Part shown: in pieces, positions 34,707 to 44,438 of the stretch | Position numbering within the stretch: the first letter of the stretch is position 1 | Layout of the letters: the number at the start of each line of letters is the position of its first letter | DNA from: Bacteroides sp. | Lineage (GTDB): Bacteria > Bacteroidota > Bacteroidia > Bacteroidales > Muribaculaceae | NCBI GenBank assembly: GCA_014801585.1 | Contig: JAAVDX010000021.1 | Location: 20,148 to 84,147 of the forward strand | Length of the DNA stretch: 64,000 nt | Direction of reading: 5' to 3' | Notes under the pieces: model-generated | The model's database searches: none | The model's input: only the letters and a program-made list of their open reading frames with translations | What the model was told of the DNA's origin: nothing | Made by a program: the position numbers and the translations under genes

Positions 34707-36362
34707 ATGAAATTCAACTACCATCGCCGCTCGTCTGCCGTCGTAGCAGTAGGCAACACCATCATAGGCGGAGAGTCACCCATCCGCGTGCAGTCGATGA
34801 CCAACACAAATACTCTCGACACCCCCGGCTCTGTAGCACAGATTTTACGAATCGCCGACAAAGGTGCCGATCTCGTACGTCTTACCACTCAGGGCACTCC
34901 CGAAGCTGAAAACATGCGCAACATCGAAGAGGGCATCCACGCCGAAGGTTGCAACGTGCCGCTCGTGGCCGATGTCCATTTCAATCCTAAAGCAGCCTTC
35001 GCCGCAGCCGCGACATGTGAGAAAGTACGCATCAACCCGGGCAACTTCGTCGACGCAGCCCGCACATTCCGTCGCCTTGAGTTCACTGATGCCGAATATG
35101 CCGAAGAGATCGAGAGAATCCGTGGAGCCTTCATTCCTTTCCTGGAGATATGTAAGGCTAATTCAACAGCTGTCCGACTCGGTGTCAATCATGGTTCTCT
35201 GTCGGATCGCATCATGAGCCGCTACGGCGACACTCCCGCCGGAATGGTGGAATCCGTAATGGAATATCTCCGCATTGCCCGCGAGGCCGACTTCAGCAAT
35301 ATCGTCATCTCGATTAAAGCTTCCAACGTTGTGGTGATGGTAGCCACGGTGCGCCTGCTTGTCAGTGAAATGGAACGCGAGGGGATGAATTTCCCCATCC
35401 ATCTGGGGGTCACTGAAGCCGGCGACGGTGAAGACGGCCGCGTCAAAAGTGCCGTCGGCATCGGCACTCTCCTCGCGGAAGGCACGGGCGACACTATTCG
35501 AGTGTCGCTATCGGAGGATCCTGAGAATGAGATTCCGGTAGCAATCGCTCTCAGAGATTACATCACCTCACGTGCCGGACACGCTCCTATTCCCCGGCCC
35601 GCAGAGATCGCGGATTTCCCTGCCCGTAAGTTAGCCTGCGACGTTGCCGGAATCGGGGGCTCTGCCCAATGGCCGCTCGTTATCGGTCATGACCTTCCGA
35701 TCCCTGACGCGGCAATCACTGTTGACGCTTCTTCCGACCCCGGCCAGATGACGGGAAAAGATTCCGTCCCTATTATTCTTACATCCGGCCATCAGAATCC
35801 CGTCGGCGAGATGCAGTCATGGATAGAGCGTTACATAGCGCAGGGAGGCCGGGCTCCTATTATTCTGAAGATGCGATATCCCGATGAGGATAAGGATATT
35901 ATACGCCTTAAGGCCTCCGCTGATTTAGGCGCTATGCTGCTCAACGGCTATGGCAATGCTCTCTTGCTCGACGCTCCGGTTCTGACTGCTGAGGAGCAAT
36001 CTTCTCTCCTGCTCTCTATCCTGCAGGCTGCCCGACTCCGTTTCAGCAAAACGGAATATATAGCCTGTCCGAGTTGTGGCCGCACCCTTTTCGATCTGCA
36101 GTCGGCTCTCGCGAAAGTAAAGGAAGCGACCTCCCACCTTACCGGACTGAAAATCGGAGTAATGGGCTGCATCGTCAACGGACCCGGTGAGATGGCCGAT
36201 GCCGATTACGGCTATGTCGGAGCCGGCCCGGGACGTGTCAGCCTATATAAGGGTAAAGAATTGAAACTCAAAAACCTCCCTACCGACGAAGCCCTTCCTG
36301 CCCTCATCAACCTCATCAAAGAGAATGGTGACTGGCAGGATGCACTAAATACCACAAATTAG
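34707..36362 (+). CDS. ispG: (E)-4-hydroxy-3-methylbut-2-enyl-diphosphate synthase IspG
   Basis: A 551-residue 4Fe-4S enzyme of the MEP isoprenoid pathway, turning MEcPP into HMBPP; its products feed undecaprenyl phosphate synthesis. The N-terminal TIM barrel has ESPIRVQSMTNTNTLD, GADLVRLTTQG and PLVADVHFNPKAA. The C-terminal cluster domain has CPSCGRTLFDLQSAL and GVMGCIVNGPGEMADADYGY with the three cysteine ligands. The family is about 370 residues in proteobacteria; the extra length here is the large middle insertion typical of Bacteroidetes and plants. No signs of damage. Confidence 0.95.
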   Translation: MKFNYHRRSSAVVAVGNTIIGGESPIRVQSMTNTNTLDTPGSVAQILRIADKGADLVRLTTQGTPEAENMRNIEEGIHAEGCNVPLVADVHFNPKAAFAAAATCEKVRINPGNFVDAARTFRRLEFTDAEYAEEIERIRGAFIPFLEICKANSTAVRLGVNHGSLSDRIMSRYGDTPAGMVESVMEYLRIAREADFSNIVISIKASNVVVMVATVRLLVSEMEREGMNFPIHLGVTEAGDGEDGRVKSAVGIGTLLAEGTGDTIRVSLSEDPENEIPVAIALRDYITSRAGHAPIPRPAEIADFPARKLACDVAGIGGSAQWPLVIGHDLPIPDAAITVDASSDPGQMTGKDSVPIILTSGHQNPVGEMQSWIERYIAQGGRAPIILKMRYPDEDKDIIRLKASADLGAMLLNGYGNALLLDAPVLTAEEQSSLLLSILQAARLRFSKTEYIACPSCGRTLFDLQSALAKVKEATSHLTGLKIGVMGCIVNGPGEMADADYGYVGAGPGRVSLYKGKELKLKNLPTDEALPALINLIKENGDWQDALNTTN

Positions 36363-36425
36363 TGGATTTTATAGCGGATTCGACAAATTTTCGCATAAAA
36401 TAGCGGAATAGTGAAAATTTATAGT

Positions 36426-36434
36426 TAACTTTGC
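36426..36434 (+). promoter_or_regulatory. Promoter of the exopolysaccharide locus first gene
   Basis: TAACTTTGC, about 113 nt before the ATG at 36547; the most plausible entry point for transcription of the glycan locus. Confidence 0.7.
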
Positions 36435-36546
36435 GTTTGCGAATTGACTTTCAGAAACCGATAAGCTTCCCTCCGCGGATGCTTGTTCATGGCCCCCGGG
36501 AGTGACTTACCCCACGGTCGCGTTTCGTTCGATTCGTCAATGATAT

Positions 36547-37680
36547 ATGGACAACTGGCTGTTAAATAACATACTGACTTTCATCTTGACGATAATTGTT
36601 GTGGGTGGTCTCATCCCGCAAATCCTCATTATTGCCTATCAGAAGAAGTTGTTTGACAAGCATGACGAACGCAAAATCCATCTCGGATCCGTGCCACGCC
36701 TCGGAGGCGTATCATTCGTGCCGGGCATCATTTTCTCCGTTTTGCTCGTGCTGGGTATCGGCATTAAATGCAATGTTGCCGGAATCCAGGCGGTCATGCA
36801 GCAAGGCATGGTCGGACTCTTTTTTCTTTTCTGCTCCCTGATGCTCCTATTCCTCCTCGGTATCGCCGACGACCTGGTAGAGGTGCGATATCGTGCCAAA
36901 TTCCTCTTCCAGATAATTGCCGGAGCGCTCATCATCGGATCAGGAATATGGATCTCCAATCTCCACGGTTTCCTATGGATCGACCGGCTCCCGGATATTG
37001 TCGGATGGCTTCTCACCATCTTTATGATCGTATATATAATTAACGCTCTCAACCTTATCGATGGCATCGATGGATTGGCAGGCGGAATAGCATTTTTCAC
37101 TTTAGTCTATTTCGGCATGGCCTTCTACGATGCCTCTTATTATATATATTCGATGGTGGCATTCGCCGGCGCAGGAGGTCTGGTCCCCTTCATCTATTAT
37201 AATATCTTCGGAAAGGCAAGCAAGAACCAAAAGATATTTATGGGCGACACCGGTTCGCTCACTCTCGGAATGGTAATCGCCTTTCTTGCTGTCGAATTCA
37301 CGAATGTCTCCGAACGTGGCAATGTCTTTGCCGATGTCAATCCCATAATCGTTGGGCTCTCCCCGCTTATCATACCGCTTTTCGACCAGCTCAGAGTCTT
37401 CACCCATAGGGTATTGATGCGACGCAATCCCTTTATGCCCGATCGTTGCCATATCCACCACAAGCTCCTCTCGATCGGACTGAATGCCCGACAGACGCTT
37501 ATAGTACTCTTAGCTGCCGACCTGGGATTCATCATTCTCAATTGGGGTCTCTCGGAATTGCATGTGGATTCCACTTGGATAATTCTTGCCGATTTCGCAA
37601 TCTGGATTCTCGCAAATAAGTGCCTTACCCGACGCATACGCTCAATTGAAAAAGCCACAGGCAATACCCTCTACAATTAG
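36547..37680 (+). CDS. WecA/TagO-type UDP-sugar:undecaprenyl-phosphate sugar-1-phosphate transferase
   Basis: A 377-residue polyprenyl-phosphate glycosyl-1-phosphate transferase of the MraY/WecA superfamily with about ten membrane helices. Motifs: HLGSVPRLGGVSF, GIADDLVEVRYRAKF (DD for Mg2+), NALNLIDGIDGLAGG, FMGDTGSLTLG, and CHIHHKLL in the cytoplasmic loop. It starts glycan assembly by loading GlcNAc-1-P or a related sugar onto undecaprenyl phosphate at the inner membrane. First gene of the exopolysaccharide locus, which fits a priming role; the promoter is at 36426. Confidence 0.9.
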   Translation: MDNWLLNNILTFILTIIVVGGLIPQILIIAYQKKLFDKHDERKIHLGSVPRLGGVSFVPGIIFSVLLVLGIGIKCNVAGIQAVMQQGMVGLFFLFCSLMLLFLLGIADDLVEVRYRAKFLFQIIAGALIIGSGIWISNLHGFLWIDRLPDIVGWLLTIFMIVYIINALNLIDGIDGLAGGIAFFTLVYFGMAFYDASYYIYSMVAFAGAGGLVPFIYYNIFGKASKNQKIFMGDTGSLTLGMVIAFLAVEFTNVSERGNVFADVNPIIVGLSPLIIPLFDQLRVFTHRVLMRRNPFMPDRCHIHHKLLSIGLNARQTLIVLLAADLGFIILNWGLSELHVDSTWIILADFAIWILANKCLTRRIRSIEKATGNTLYN

Positions 37681-37820
37681 CCTGATCCTAAAAATTAGGC
37701 TCTCTCTCCAATAAAATGCAGTAATAGACGTTACTAAATATGAATAATTACGAAGTTGGTCAAGCCGACCGCTTCATAATCTGATATACAACAATAACAA
37801 CACAAAATAGATATAAAGAG

Positions 37821-37840
37821 AGGAATCTTCCGTAAGATTC
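37821..37840 (+). other. Hairpin in the leader of the wza-like gene
   Basis: GGAATCTT CCGT AAGATTCC, a perfect 8-bp stem extended by flanking AGAG/CTCTT pairs, 26 nt before the wza ATG and followed by CTCTTTCTGACC. A regulatory or attenuating role is only a guess. Confidence 0.45.
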
Positions 37841-37865
37841 CGACTCTTTCTGACCTTTGACAGAT

Positions 37866-38717
37866 ATGAAGACTAAGAAACTTTCATGGATGGGACTCGC
37901 GATGATCGGTTGCGTCACCCTCCTCAGCAGTTGTAAAGTCCCCAAGGACGTAGCTTATTTTCAGGATATGGATCAGCAGATTGCTATCGAGGTGCAGGAG
38001 CGCCAGGCCATCAAGATCCGCCCCGACGATAAACTCCAGATCATCGTCACATCCAAGGATCCTCAGCTTGCAAGTCTGTTCAATCTCCCCGTCGTGACTA
38101 CCCGCATCGGACAGAACGCCAATGCCTATGGCACTACCACCGCTTTCGGCACTACAAATAACTCATCTGAAGGCCTGAGCAGCTATACCGTCACTCCTCA
38201 GGGGACTATCGATTTCCCCGTACTCGGCACTCTCCACGTGGCAGGCATGACCCGATATGAGCTCGCAGGTTTTATCAAGGGCGAAATTATCGGCCGCAAT
38301 CTCATCAAGGATCCCACAGTCACTGTCGAATATCTCAACACCGGCGTCAGCGTCCTCGGTGAAGTCAAGACTCCCGGACGCTTTACGTTTAATCGCGATG
38401 AAATCAGCGTGCTCGATGCTATCGCTATGGCCGGCGACCTTGAATTGAACGGCAAACGTGAGAATGTCCGTGTCATCCGCAAGGAAAATGGCAAGGCTCA
38501 GGTCTACGTAATGGACCTCACCGATGGCAAATCTCTCTACAATAACCCCGGTTTCTATCTTCAGCAGGACGACGTGGTATATGTAGAACCCAACGACACC
38601 CGCAAACGCCAGACTACTATCAACGGTACGACGACCCTTACCGCCGGCTTCTGGGTATCAATGTTCTCCGTATTCACTTCGACCGCCGTTCTCGTCGTGA
38701 ATCTCGTCAAGAAGTAA
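37866..38717 (+). CDS. wza: Wza-like polysaccharide export lipoprotein
   Basis: A 283-residue protein starting MKTKKLSWMGLAMIGC; the track start at 37857 is a TTG. Lipobox LLSSC near residue 22 marks a lipoprotein. The polysaccharide biosynthesis/export domain (Poly_export) has IRPDDKLQIIVTSKDPQLA and TPQGTIDFPVLGTLHVAGM, then a SLBB-type segment GVSVLGEVKTPGRFTF. The C-terminal helix (FWVSMFSVFTSTAVLVVNLV) is like the membrane-spanning ring helix of Wza, which forms the outer-membrane exit channel. It works with the Wzc-like gene next. Confidence 0.92.
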   Translation: MKTKKLSWMGLAMIGCVTLLSSCKVPKDVAYFQDMDQQIAIEVQERQAIKIRPDDKLQIIVTSKDPQLASLFNLPVVTTRIGQNANAYGTTTAFGTTNNSSEGLSSYTVTPQGTIDFPVLGTLHVAGMTRYELAGFIKGEIIGRNLIKDPTVTVEYLNTGVSVLGEVKTPGRFTFNRDEISVLDAIAMAGDLELNGKRENVRVIRKENGKAQVYVMDLTDGKSLYNNPGFYLQQDDVVYVEPNDTRKRQTTINGTTTLTAGFWVSMFSVFTSTAVLVVNLVKK

Positions 38718-38783
38718 TCCGTGCGGATTACACTCCTACATTCCAATCCTATATAAACGTTATCAAAATTCAATCTCTGATTG

Positions 38784-41198
38784 ATGGAAAATCCTGCAAA
38801 TGTGACAACACCACTGACTGACGATAACGCTTTCTCCGTGAAAGCGTTTCTCTTCAGTTGCCTCGGCCATTGGAAGTGGTTTGTCTCTGCTCTAATAATA
38901 TTCATTGCTCTGGGGGTGCTTTTCCTCGTGCGCCAGCAACCGAAATACAGCCGCACGATGCAATTGCTCATTCAGGACTCGCAGTCGGGCGGCATTGCTG
39001 ATGTCAGCAATGCTTTCCGCGATTTCGGTCTCGGCGGCGGTGCCAACACGAATGTCTATAACGAACTCGTAAGCCTGAAATCTCCCGCTGTAATGCAGGA
39101 GGTCGTAAAGCGGCTTAATCTTACTGTCGACGTCTATGAGAAAAAATTGCCCCACAATAGCGTGCTCTATGGCAAGACTTCTCCTTTCGACCTGAAGAAT
39201 GAGACTCCGGGCACATTCGGTGGCATCGTGCTTAAACTCGAACTCCTTCCCGATGATTCTTTCGTCATCACGGAAGCTTCCGCCGTCCCGAAAGGCGACA
39301 CCAAGCGCATAAAGCACCCTAACTTGGCCATCAAAGGCAAGATCGGAGCCTCTCCCGTGAAAACTCCGGTCGGAACTTTCTCTTTCGCGAGCAACGGTCT
39401 CTACACCAATAATCGCGATGAGGCTCAGGAATACATCGTCACAATCGGTTCGGAACATTCCGCAATCGAGAAGTATATGAATAAACTGACGGGCGATCTT
39501 ACGGATTCCGATTCGGAAGTAATCGACCTCACTATGACCGACACGAATATCGAACGCGCTACCGACGTACTAAATACAATCGTGGAGGTCTACAATGAAT
39601 TCTGGGTGCGCGACAAGAACCGTATGGCGGTCGCAACTTCCGAATTTATCAATGATCGTCTGGCTATGCTCGTACGTGAACTCGGCGAAGTCGATTCCGA
39701 CATCGCCGAATATCAGTCGGCAAATCATATCCCTGATCTTGAAGCAAGCGCAAGAATGTATCTCGATCAGTCGGCAAGCGTCAGCAAGGGTATCATCGAA
39801 GCCAATAATCAGTTGGCTATGGTGAAGTATGTGAAGGAATACATCAATAATCCCGCTAATGCAAATAAGGTGGTGCCGGTGCTGACCGGTGTAGGTAATT
39901 CCGGGTTGGAACAGCTTGTTAAGGAATACAATACTCTGCTCCTTACCCGCGACAATCTTATCCAGAACTCCAGCCCGGAAAATCCGCTCGTCGAGTCTTA
40001 TACTCTTCAGGCCAACGGCATGAGGGAATCGCTGATTCGGTCAGTCAATTCCTACATCGGTTCGCTGGAGGCTAACCTCCGCAATCTCCAGTCGGCTCAG
40101 GGACAAAGCATGCAGGAATTGGCCTCAACTCCCAGTCAGGCAAAATATCTCGGCACCGTAAAGCGCGATCAGGCTATCAAGGAGCAACTCTATCTCTTCT
40201 TGCTGCAGAAGCGTGAGGAGAATGATCTCTCCCAAGCCTTTAATGCCTACAACACCCGCATAATCACTCCCCCCTTTGGATCCGATATGCCCGTGTCGCC
40301 TAAAAAGGTTTCAATTCTCGCCGTCGCTTTCATCCTCGGCCTGATGATTCCGGCATTCATTATCTATATCCTCGATAGCCTCGACAATAAGGTGCATAGC
40401 CGTAAGGATCTGGATAATCTCCCGATTCCCTTCACCGGCGAACTTCCTCAGATCGGCTCTAAGAAGCGTTTCCGCAAACTCTTCCAGTCGAAGAAGGCTA
40501 AGCAGAAGGAAATCGACACTCCGAAGCCTATCGTCGCCGAAGGGAAGCGCGACGTGCCCAATGAGGCGTTCCGCGTAGTGCGCTCCAATATCGACTTGAT
40601 GCTTGGGCGCAATGCTACTCATAACGTATTGATGGTCACTTCGTTCAATCCCGGTTCGGGTAAGTCTTTCGTGGCCTACAATCTCGGAGCTTCCTTCGCG
40701 CTTAAGAATAAGAAGGTTCTGCTTATCGACGGCGACCTCCGCCATGGATCGCTCTCCGGCTATATCGGCTCGCCGGGCAGAGGCCTCGCTTCTTATCTGA
40801 CGGGCAACACTGATGATGCCATGCGCATAGTCTATCCCGTGCCGGGCGTCGAAGGCCTGAATATCGTGCCCATCGGTAAGCGTCCGCCCAACCCCGCCGA
40901 ACTCCTTGAAGGCGATCGTTTCGGTGAGTTCCTCGACGCCGTTCGCGATCAGTTTGACATTATTATGGTCGATTGTCCTCCGGTCAATGTCGTTGTCGAC
41001 ACTCAGTTGCTCAATCGATACGCCGATGCCACTCTCTTCGTCGTACGCGCCGGTTTGCTCAACCGCTCTGCCATCAAGGATCTCACTCAGCTCTACCACG
41101 AAAAGAAACTTCGCCGCATGAGCATCATCCTCAACGGCACAGAAGAAGCCCACAGCAGTTATTACACTTATGGCAACTATCAGTCGCTTGAGGAATAA
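38784..41198 (+). CDS. wzc: Wzc-like chain-length determinant and tyrosine autokinase
   Basis: An 804-residue BY-kinase; ATG at 38784 is preferred over the TTG of the track at 38781. The N-terminal Wzz domain has a first membrane helix (about 35-55, WFVSALIIFIALGVLFLV), a long periplasmic part with a coiled coil (about 280-470), and a second helix (about 513-535). The cytoplasmic kinase has Walker A FNPGSGKSFVAYNLG, Walker A' VLLIDGDLRHGS and Walker B IIMVDCPPV. The C-terminus holds the tyrosine cluster YYTYGNY, the autophosphorylation site that governs chain length and export. The PHP phosphatase after it would reverse this. Confidence 0.93.
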   Translation: MENPANVTTPLTDDNAFSVKAFLFSCLGHWKWFVSALIIFIALGVLFLVRQQPKYSRTMQLLIQDSQSGGIADVSNAFRDFGLGGGANTNVYNELVSLKSPAVMQEVVKRLNLTVDVYEKKLPHNSVLYGKTSPFDLKNETPGTFGGIVLKLELLPDDSFVITEASAVPKGDTKRIKHPNLAIKGKIGASPVKTPVGTFSFASNGLYTNNRDEAQEYIVTIGSEHSAIEKYMNKLTGDLTDSDSEVIDLTMTDTNIERATDVLNTIVEVYNEFWVRDKNRMAVATSEFINDRLAMLVRELGEVDSDIAEYQSANHIPDLEASARMYLDQSASVSKGIIEANNQLAMVKYVKEYINNPANANKVVPVLTGVGNSGLEQLVKEYNTLLLTRDNLIQNSSPENPLVESYTLQANGMRESLIRSVNSYIGSLEANLRNLQSAQGQSMQELASTPSQAKYLGTVKRDQAIKEQLYLFLLQKREENDLSQAFNAYNTRIITPPFGSDMPVSPKKVSILAVAFILGLMIPAFIIYILDSLDNKVHSRKDLDNLPIPFTGELPQIGSKKRFRKLFQSKKAKQKEIDTPKPIVAEGKRDVPNEAFRVVRSNIDLMLGRNATHNVLMVTSFNPGSGKSFVAYNLGASFALKNKKVLLIDGDLRHGSLSGYIGSPGRGLASYLTGNTDDAMRIVYPVPGVEGLNIVPIGKRPPNPAELLEGDRFGEFLDAVRDQFDIIMVDCPPVNVVVDTQLLNRYADATLFVVRAGLLNRSAIKDLTQLYHEKKLRRMSIILNGTEEAHSSYYTYGNYQSLEE

Positions 41199-41236
41199 CC
41201 GCCTATTCTTCTGATATTCAATTATAAGATTTAATA

Positions 41237-41265
41237 GGGAATCCGGAGTCCGTCTCCGGATTCCC
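41237..41265 (+). other. Intra-operon hairpin between wzc and the cpsB-like gene
   Basis: Perfect 12-bp stem GGGAATCCGGAG / CTCCGGATTCCC with a TCCGT loop. No T-run, so a role in message processing, stability or partial termination is more likely than full termination. Confidence 0.6.
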
Positions 41266-41295
41266 CTCACCATTTAAAACTCATTACATCTATTT

Positions 41296-42027
41296 ATGGG
41301 ATTCTGGCCATTTAAAAAGAAAGTAGATACCCTGCGGGCTGCCGGCCTGCTCGATGGGTTTACCGATTGGCACTCTCACATTCTTCCGGGGGTCGACGAC
41401 GGAATTCCTGACATGGAAAAGTCGCTCGAAGTGCTGGCCGCCTATGAGGATTTAGGCGTGAAACGCGTATGGCTGACCCCTCATATCATGGAGGATTTCC
41501 CCAATGAAACGTCCTTCCTGCGCGAGCGTTTCAACGAGCTTTTGCTGGAATACAACGGAAATATCGAACTCCGACTCGCTTCCGAAAATATGCTCGATTC
41601 TCTCTTTGAAGACCGCCTCGAAAAGAATGACTTCCTCCCTATCGGCGACGAGGGCAATCACCTCCTTGTCGAGACCTCATATTTCTCTCCTCCTATGAAT
41701 TTCGATGAACTCATCGATGATATCAAGCATCTGGGATATTATCCCGTATTGGCTCATCCCGAGCGCTACCGCTATATGAAGGAGGAAGATTACGAGAAAC
41801 TTAAGCTTCGCGGTGTCTTGTTCCAGACTAATATGATGTCGCTCGTCGGAATGTATGGCGATACGGCCCGAAAGAAAGCGGAATGGATGCTAAAGAAAGG
41901 GATGATCAATCTTACAGGTAGTGATCTCCACCGACTCTCTGCCACGCAGCGAAATCTGGATGAATCTCCGCGCAACCGTGAATCGCTCGACCAGCTGCTC
42001 TCAGTGGCAAAAAATCCTGCCCTATGA
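41296..42027 (+). CDS. CpsB/YwqE-type PHP-domain tyrosine phosphatase
   Basis: A 243-residue PHP-fold metallophosphatase. TDWHSHILPGVDDGIPDMEKSLEVL opens the fold with the HxH metal site; VWLTPHIME, and PVLAHPERYRYM with the later metal His and Glu, follow, then GSDLHRLSATQRN near the end. In Gram-positive capsule loci CpsB dephosphorylates the BY-kinase; position directly after the Wzc-like kinase fits the same role here. Its stop overlaps the start of the next gene by 4 nt (ATGA). Confidence 0.9.
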   Translation: MGFWPFKKKVDTLRAAGLLDGFTDWHSHILPGVDDGIPDMEKSLEVLAAYEDLGVKRVWLTPHIMEDFPNETSFLRERFNELLLEYNGNIELRLASENMLDSLFEDRLEKNDFLPIGDEGNHLLVETSYFSPPMNFDELIDDIKHLGYYPVLAHPERYRYMKEEDYEKLKLRGVLFQTNMMSLVGMYGDTARKKAEWMLKKGMINLTGSDLHRLSATQRNLDESPRNRESLDQLLSVAKNPAL

Positions 42028-43139
42028 CTAAAATTCTTGTGACCGGGTCGGCCGGTTTTATCGGAAGCAGATTGGCAGAGGTCCTTGCCGACGACAATTT
42101 TGAAGTGCTCGGCGTCGATAATCTCAATGACTATTACGATCCGGCTATTAAGTTGGCCAGATTGCAACGTTCGGGATTCGATAAGGCCGAACTTTCCTCC
42201 ATCCTCACCGGCACTCACGACATGCTCGTAAGCCGACGCTACCCCAATCTCGGATTCATCCGAATGGATATTCGAGATCCGGAGATGGAGCTGATCGCCA
42301 ATGAATTTGAGCCGGATATCATAGTGCATTTCGCCGCTCAGCCGGGCGTGAGATATTCTCAGTCGCATCCGGAGGAGTGTATCGACAACAACGTCCTCGG
42401 CTTCATGAAGATGATTGAGATTGCACGAAAGGCCGGTGTTCGACGCATGCTCTATGCTTCCAGCAGTTCAGTATATGGCGATCAGAGTCCGCATGCCTTC
42501 CGGGAGACCGACAGCGTGGATTCGCCGACCTCCGTCTATGCCGTCTCGAAGCGCACTAATGAAATGCTCGCGAAGGTCTATTCCGAGATGTATGGCATCC
42601 GGATGACGGCCATGCGTTTCTTCAGCGTCTACGGCGAATGGGGACGTCCTGATATGGCGCCTTATCTCTTCACCGACGCTCTACTGCATAATCGCCCGAT
42701 CACTCTATTCAACGGCGGACAGCTTAGCCGCGATTTCACTTATATTGATGATGTCGCTGAGTGTATCCACAGAATTATTACCCGTGGCGGAGGCGTATTC
42801 ACAACTATGCCGAGCCACGACACTGTCAACATCGGCCACGGATCGCCCACTCTGATGCTCGATTTCGTTGCCAAGATTGAGGAAATCACCGGTAAGAAGG
42901 CGCGACGCGTACTTCTCCCTATGCAGCACGGCGAAGTCCACGCCACTCTGGCCGACACTTCGAAGTTTCATATTCAGTACGGTTATTATCCTCGCACGAC
43001 TCTCGACACGGGGCTGCGACGTTTCATACGCTGGTTTATGGATTATCAGAATATTTCGGCTGATTCTGTGCGGCAATCCGACCCCTCGGCCGACTCGCTC
43101 CTCTCTTCCGAAGATGAGTCACTGTCATATCCGGCTTAA
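42024..43139 (+). CDS. NAD-dependent UDP-sugar epimerase (UDP-glucuronate epimerase-like)
   Basis: A 371-residue extended short-chain dehydrogenase. The NAD-binding GSAGFIGSRLAEVLADDN is at the N-terminus; VHFAAQPGVRYSQSHPEECIDNNVLG and ASSSSVYG precede the catalytic YAVSKRTNEM (Tyr and Lys). FFSVYGEWGRPDMAPYLF is typical of CapI-type UDP-glucuronate 4-epimerases. It would supply galacturonate for the polymer; 4,6-dehydratase or GlcNAc epimerase activity cannot be excluded. The C-terminal 25 residues are Ser-rich and extra. Start overlaps the phosphatase gene by 4 nt. Confidence 0.85.
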   Translation: MTKILVTGSAGFIGSRLAEVLADDNFEVLGVDNLNDYYDPAIKLARLQRSGFDKAELSSILTGTHDMLVSRRYPNLGFIRMDIRDPEMELIANEFEPDIIVHFAAQPGVRYSQSHPEECIDNNVLGFMKMIEIARKAGVRRMLYASSSSVYGDQSPHAFRETDSVDSPTSVYAVSKRTNEMLAKVYSEMYGIRMTAMRFFSVYGEWGRPDMAPYLFTDALLHNRPITLFNGGQLSRDFTYIDDVAECIHRIITRGGGVFTTMPSHDTVNIGHGSPTLMLDFVAKIEEITGKKARRVLLPMQHGEVHATLADTSKFHIQYGYYPRTTLDTGLRRFIRWFMDYQNISADSVRQSDPSADSLLSSEDESLSYPA

Positions 43140-43276
43140 TCCGGCCGACAGTTCAATTTTTAATCCTCATACCCACGCAATTATAGATAAAATTTACTCC
43201 GATAATATTCTCTCTCTTTAGGAATCCGGCTCTCCCCTGAAGAGAGATATCAAGAAAATATTCCCAACTCGAAAAA

Positions 43277-44365
43277 ATGAAGACAGCTTTAATCACCGGT
43301 GTGACCGGCCAGGATGGTTCCTACCTTGCAGAACTATTGCTTGAAAAGGGTTACGACGTCCATGGAATTATCCGCAGATCGTCGACCGATTTCCGCGAAA
43401 GAATAGCTCATCTTGAGGGTCATAGCAATTTCCATCTACATTATGCCGACATGGCCGATTCGATGAGTCTGGTGAAGGTTGTGGGGAAGGTGCGGCCCGA
43501 TGAAATATATAATCTGGCTGCTCAGAGCCACGTCCAGGTAAGTTTCGACGTGCCGGAATATACTGCGAATACGGATGCAGTCGGAGTGCTCCGCATTCTG
43601 GAAGCTGTCCGCGCCGTCGGACTTGAAAATACATGTCGCATCTATCAGGCCTCTACCTCTGAACTCTACGGTAAGGTGGAGGAAGTCCCCCAGAATGAGG
43701 ATACTCCCTTCCATCCTTACAGTCCTTACGCAGTAGCCAAACTCTATGGCTATTGGATTATCAAGGAGTATCGCGAAGCCTACGGGATGTATTGCTGCTC
43801 CGGAATCCTCTTCAATCATGAGTCGGAGCGTCGCGGAGAGACGTTTGTCACCCGCAAGATTACTCTCGCCGCTGCCCGCATCGCTCAAGGGAAACAGGAC
43901 CGACTCTATCTGGGTAATCTCTCAAGTCTGCGCGACTGGGGATATGCAAAGGATTACGTGGAATGTATGTGGCTGATTCTCCAGCAACCCGAGCCGGAGG
44001 ATTATGTTATAGCCACCGGCGTGCAGCATAGCGTCCGCGAGTTTGCGACCCTCGCTTTCCATTATGCCGGAATAGAATTGCGCTGGGAGGGCGAAGGAGA
44101 GAATGAAAAAGGTATCGACCGCGCTACGGGTAAGGTAGTAGTAGAGGTCTCTCCCGATTTCTATCGACCCACCGACGTAGTCAATCTGCTCGGCGATCCC
44201 TCCAAGGCCCGGCAGAAATTGGGCTGGAATCCGATGAAGACGGATTTCGACAATCTCGTCCGCATCATGGTGGAAGCCGACATGGAAAAGGTGGCTCTCG
44301 AACGCGCCTCCGAACATGTAAAGACTAATCTAGTGGAATATCTCGAGAAGGGCATTGTGAAATAA
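43277..44365 (+). CDS. gmd: GDP-mannose 4,6-dehydratase
   Basis: A 362-residue enzyme converting GDP-D-mannose to GDP-4-keto-6-deoxy-D-mannose, the first step to GDP-L-fucose. Motifs: [30 protein letters not shown] for [25 protein letters not shown], and the catalytic [34 protein letters not shown] and [18 protein letters not shown] are family-specific and clearly separate it from other epimerases. The following gene is the matching synthase, so the pair provides GDP-L-fucose (GDP-rhamnose or GDP-colitose are less likely). Confidence 0.96.
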   Translation: MKTALITGVTGQDGSYLAELLLEKGYDVHGIIRRSSTDFRERIAHLEGHSNFHLHYADMADSMSLVKVVGKVRPDEIYNLAAQSHVQVSFDVPEYTANTDAVGVLRILEAVRAVGLENTCRIYQASTSELYGKVEEVPQNEDTPFHPYSPYAVAKLYGYWIIKEYREAYGMYCCSGILFNHESERRGETFVTRKITLAAARIAQGKQDRLYLGNLSSLRDWGYAKDYVECMWLILQQPEPEDYVIATGVQHSVREFATLAFHYAGIELRWEGEGENEKGIDRATGKVVVEVSPDFYRPTDVVNLLGDPSKARQKLGWNPMKTDFDNLVRIMVEADMEKVALERASEHVKTNLVEYLEKGIVK

Positions 44366-44438
44366 GTATTTTTTTAGAAGTCGTAGGTTTTAAAGTTAGT
44401 AAATAAGCTTAAGCAACGTCTTCAATACGTTCAGTCAA

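Noticed and set aside
40311-41273. 320-codon minus-strand ORF
   Set aside because: Antisense to the kinase domain of the Wzc-like gene, which is certain from its Walker motifs.
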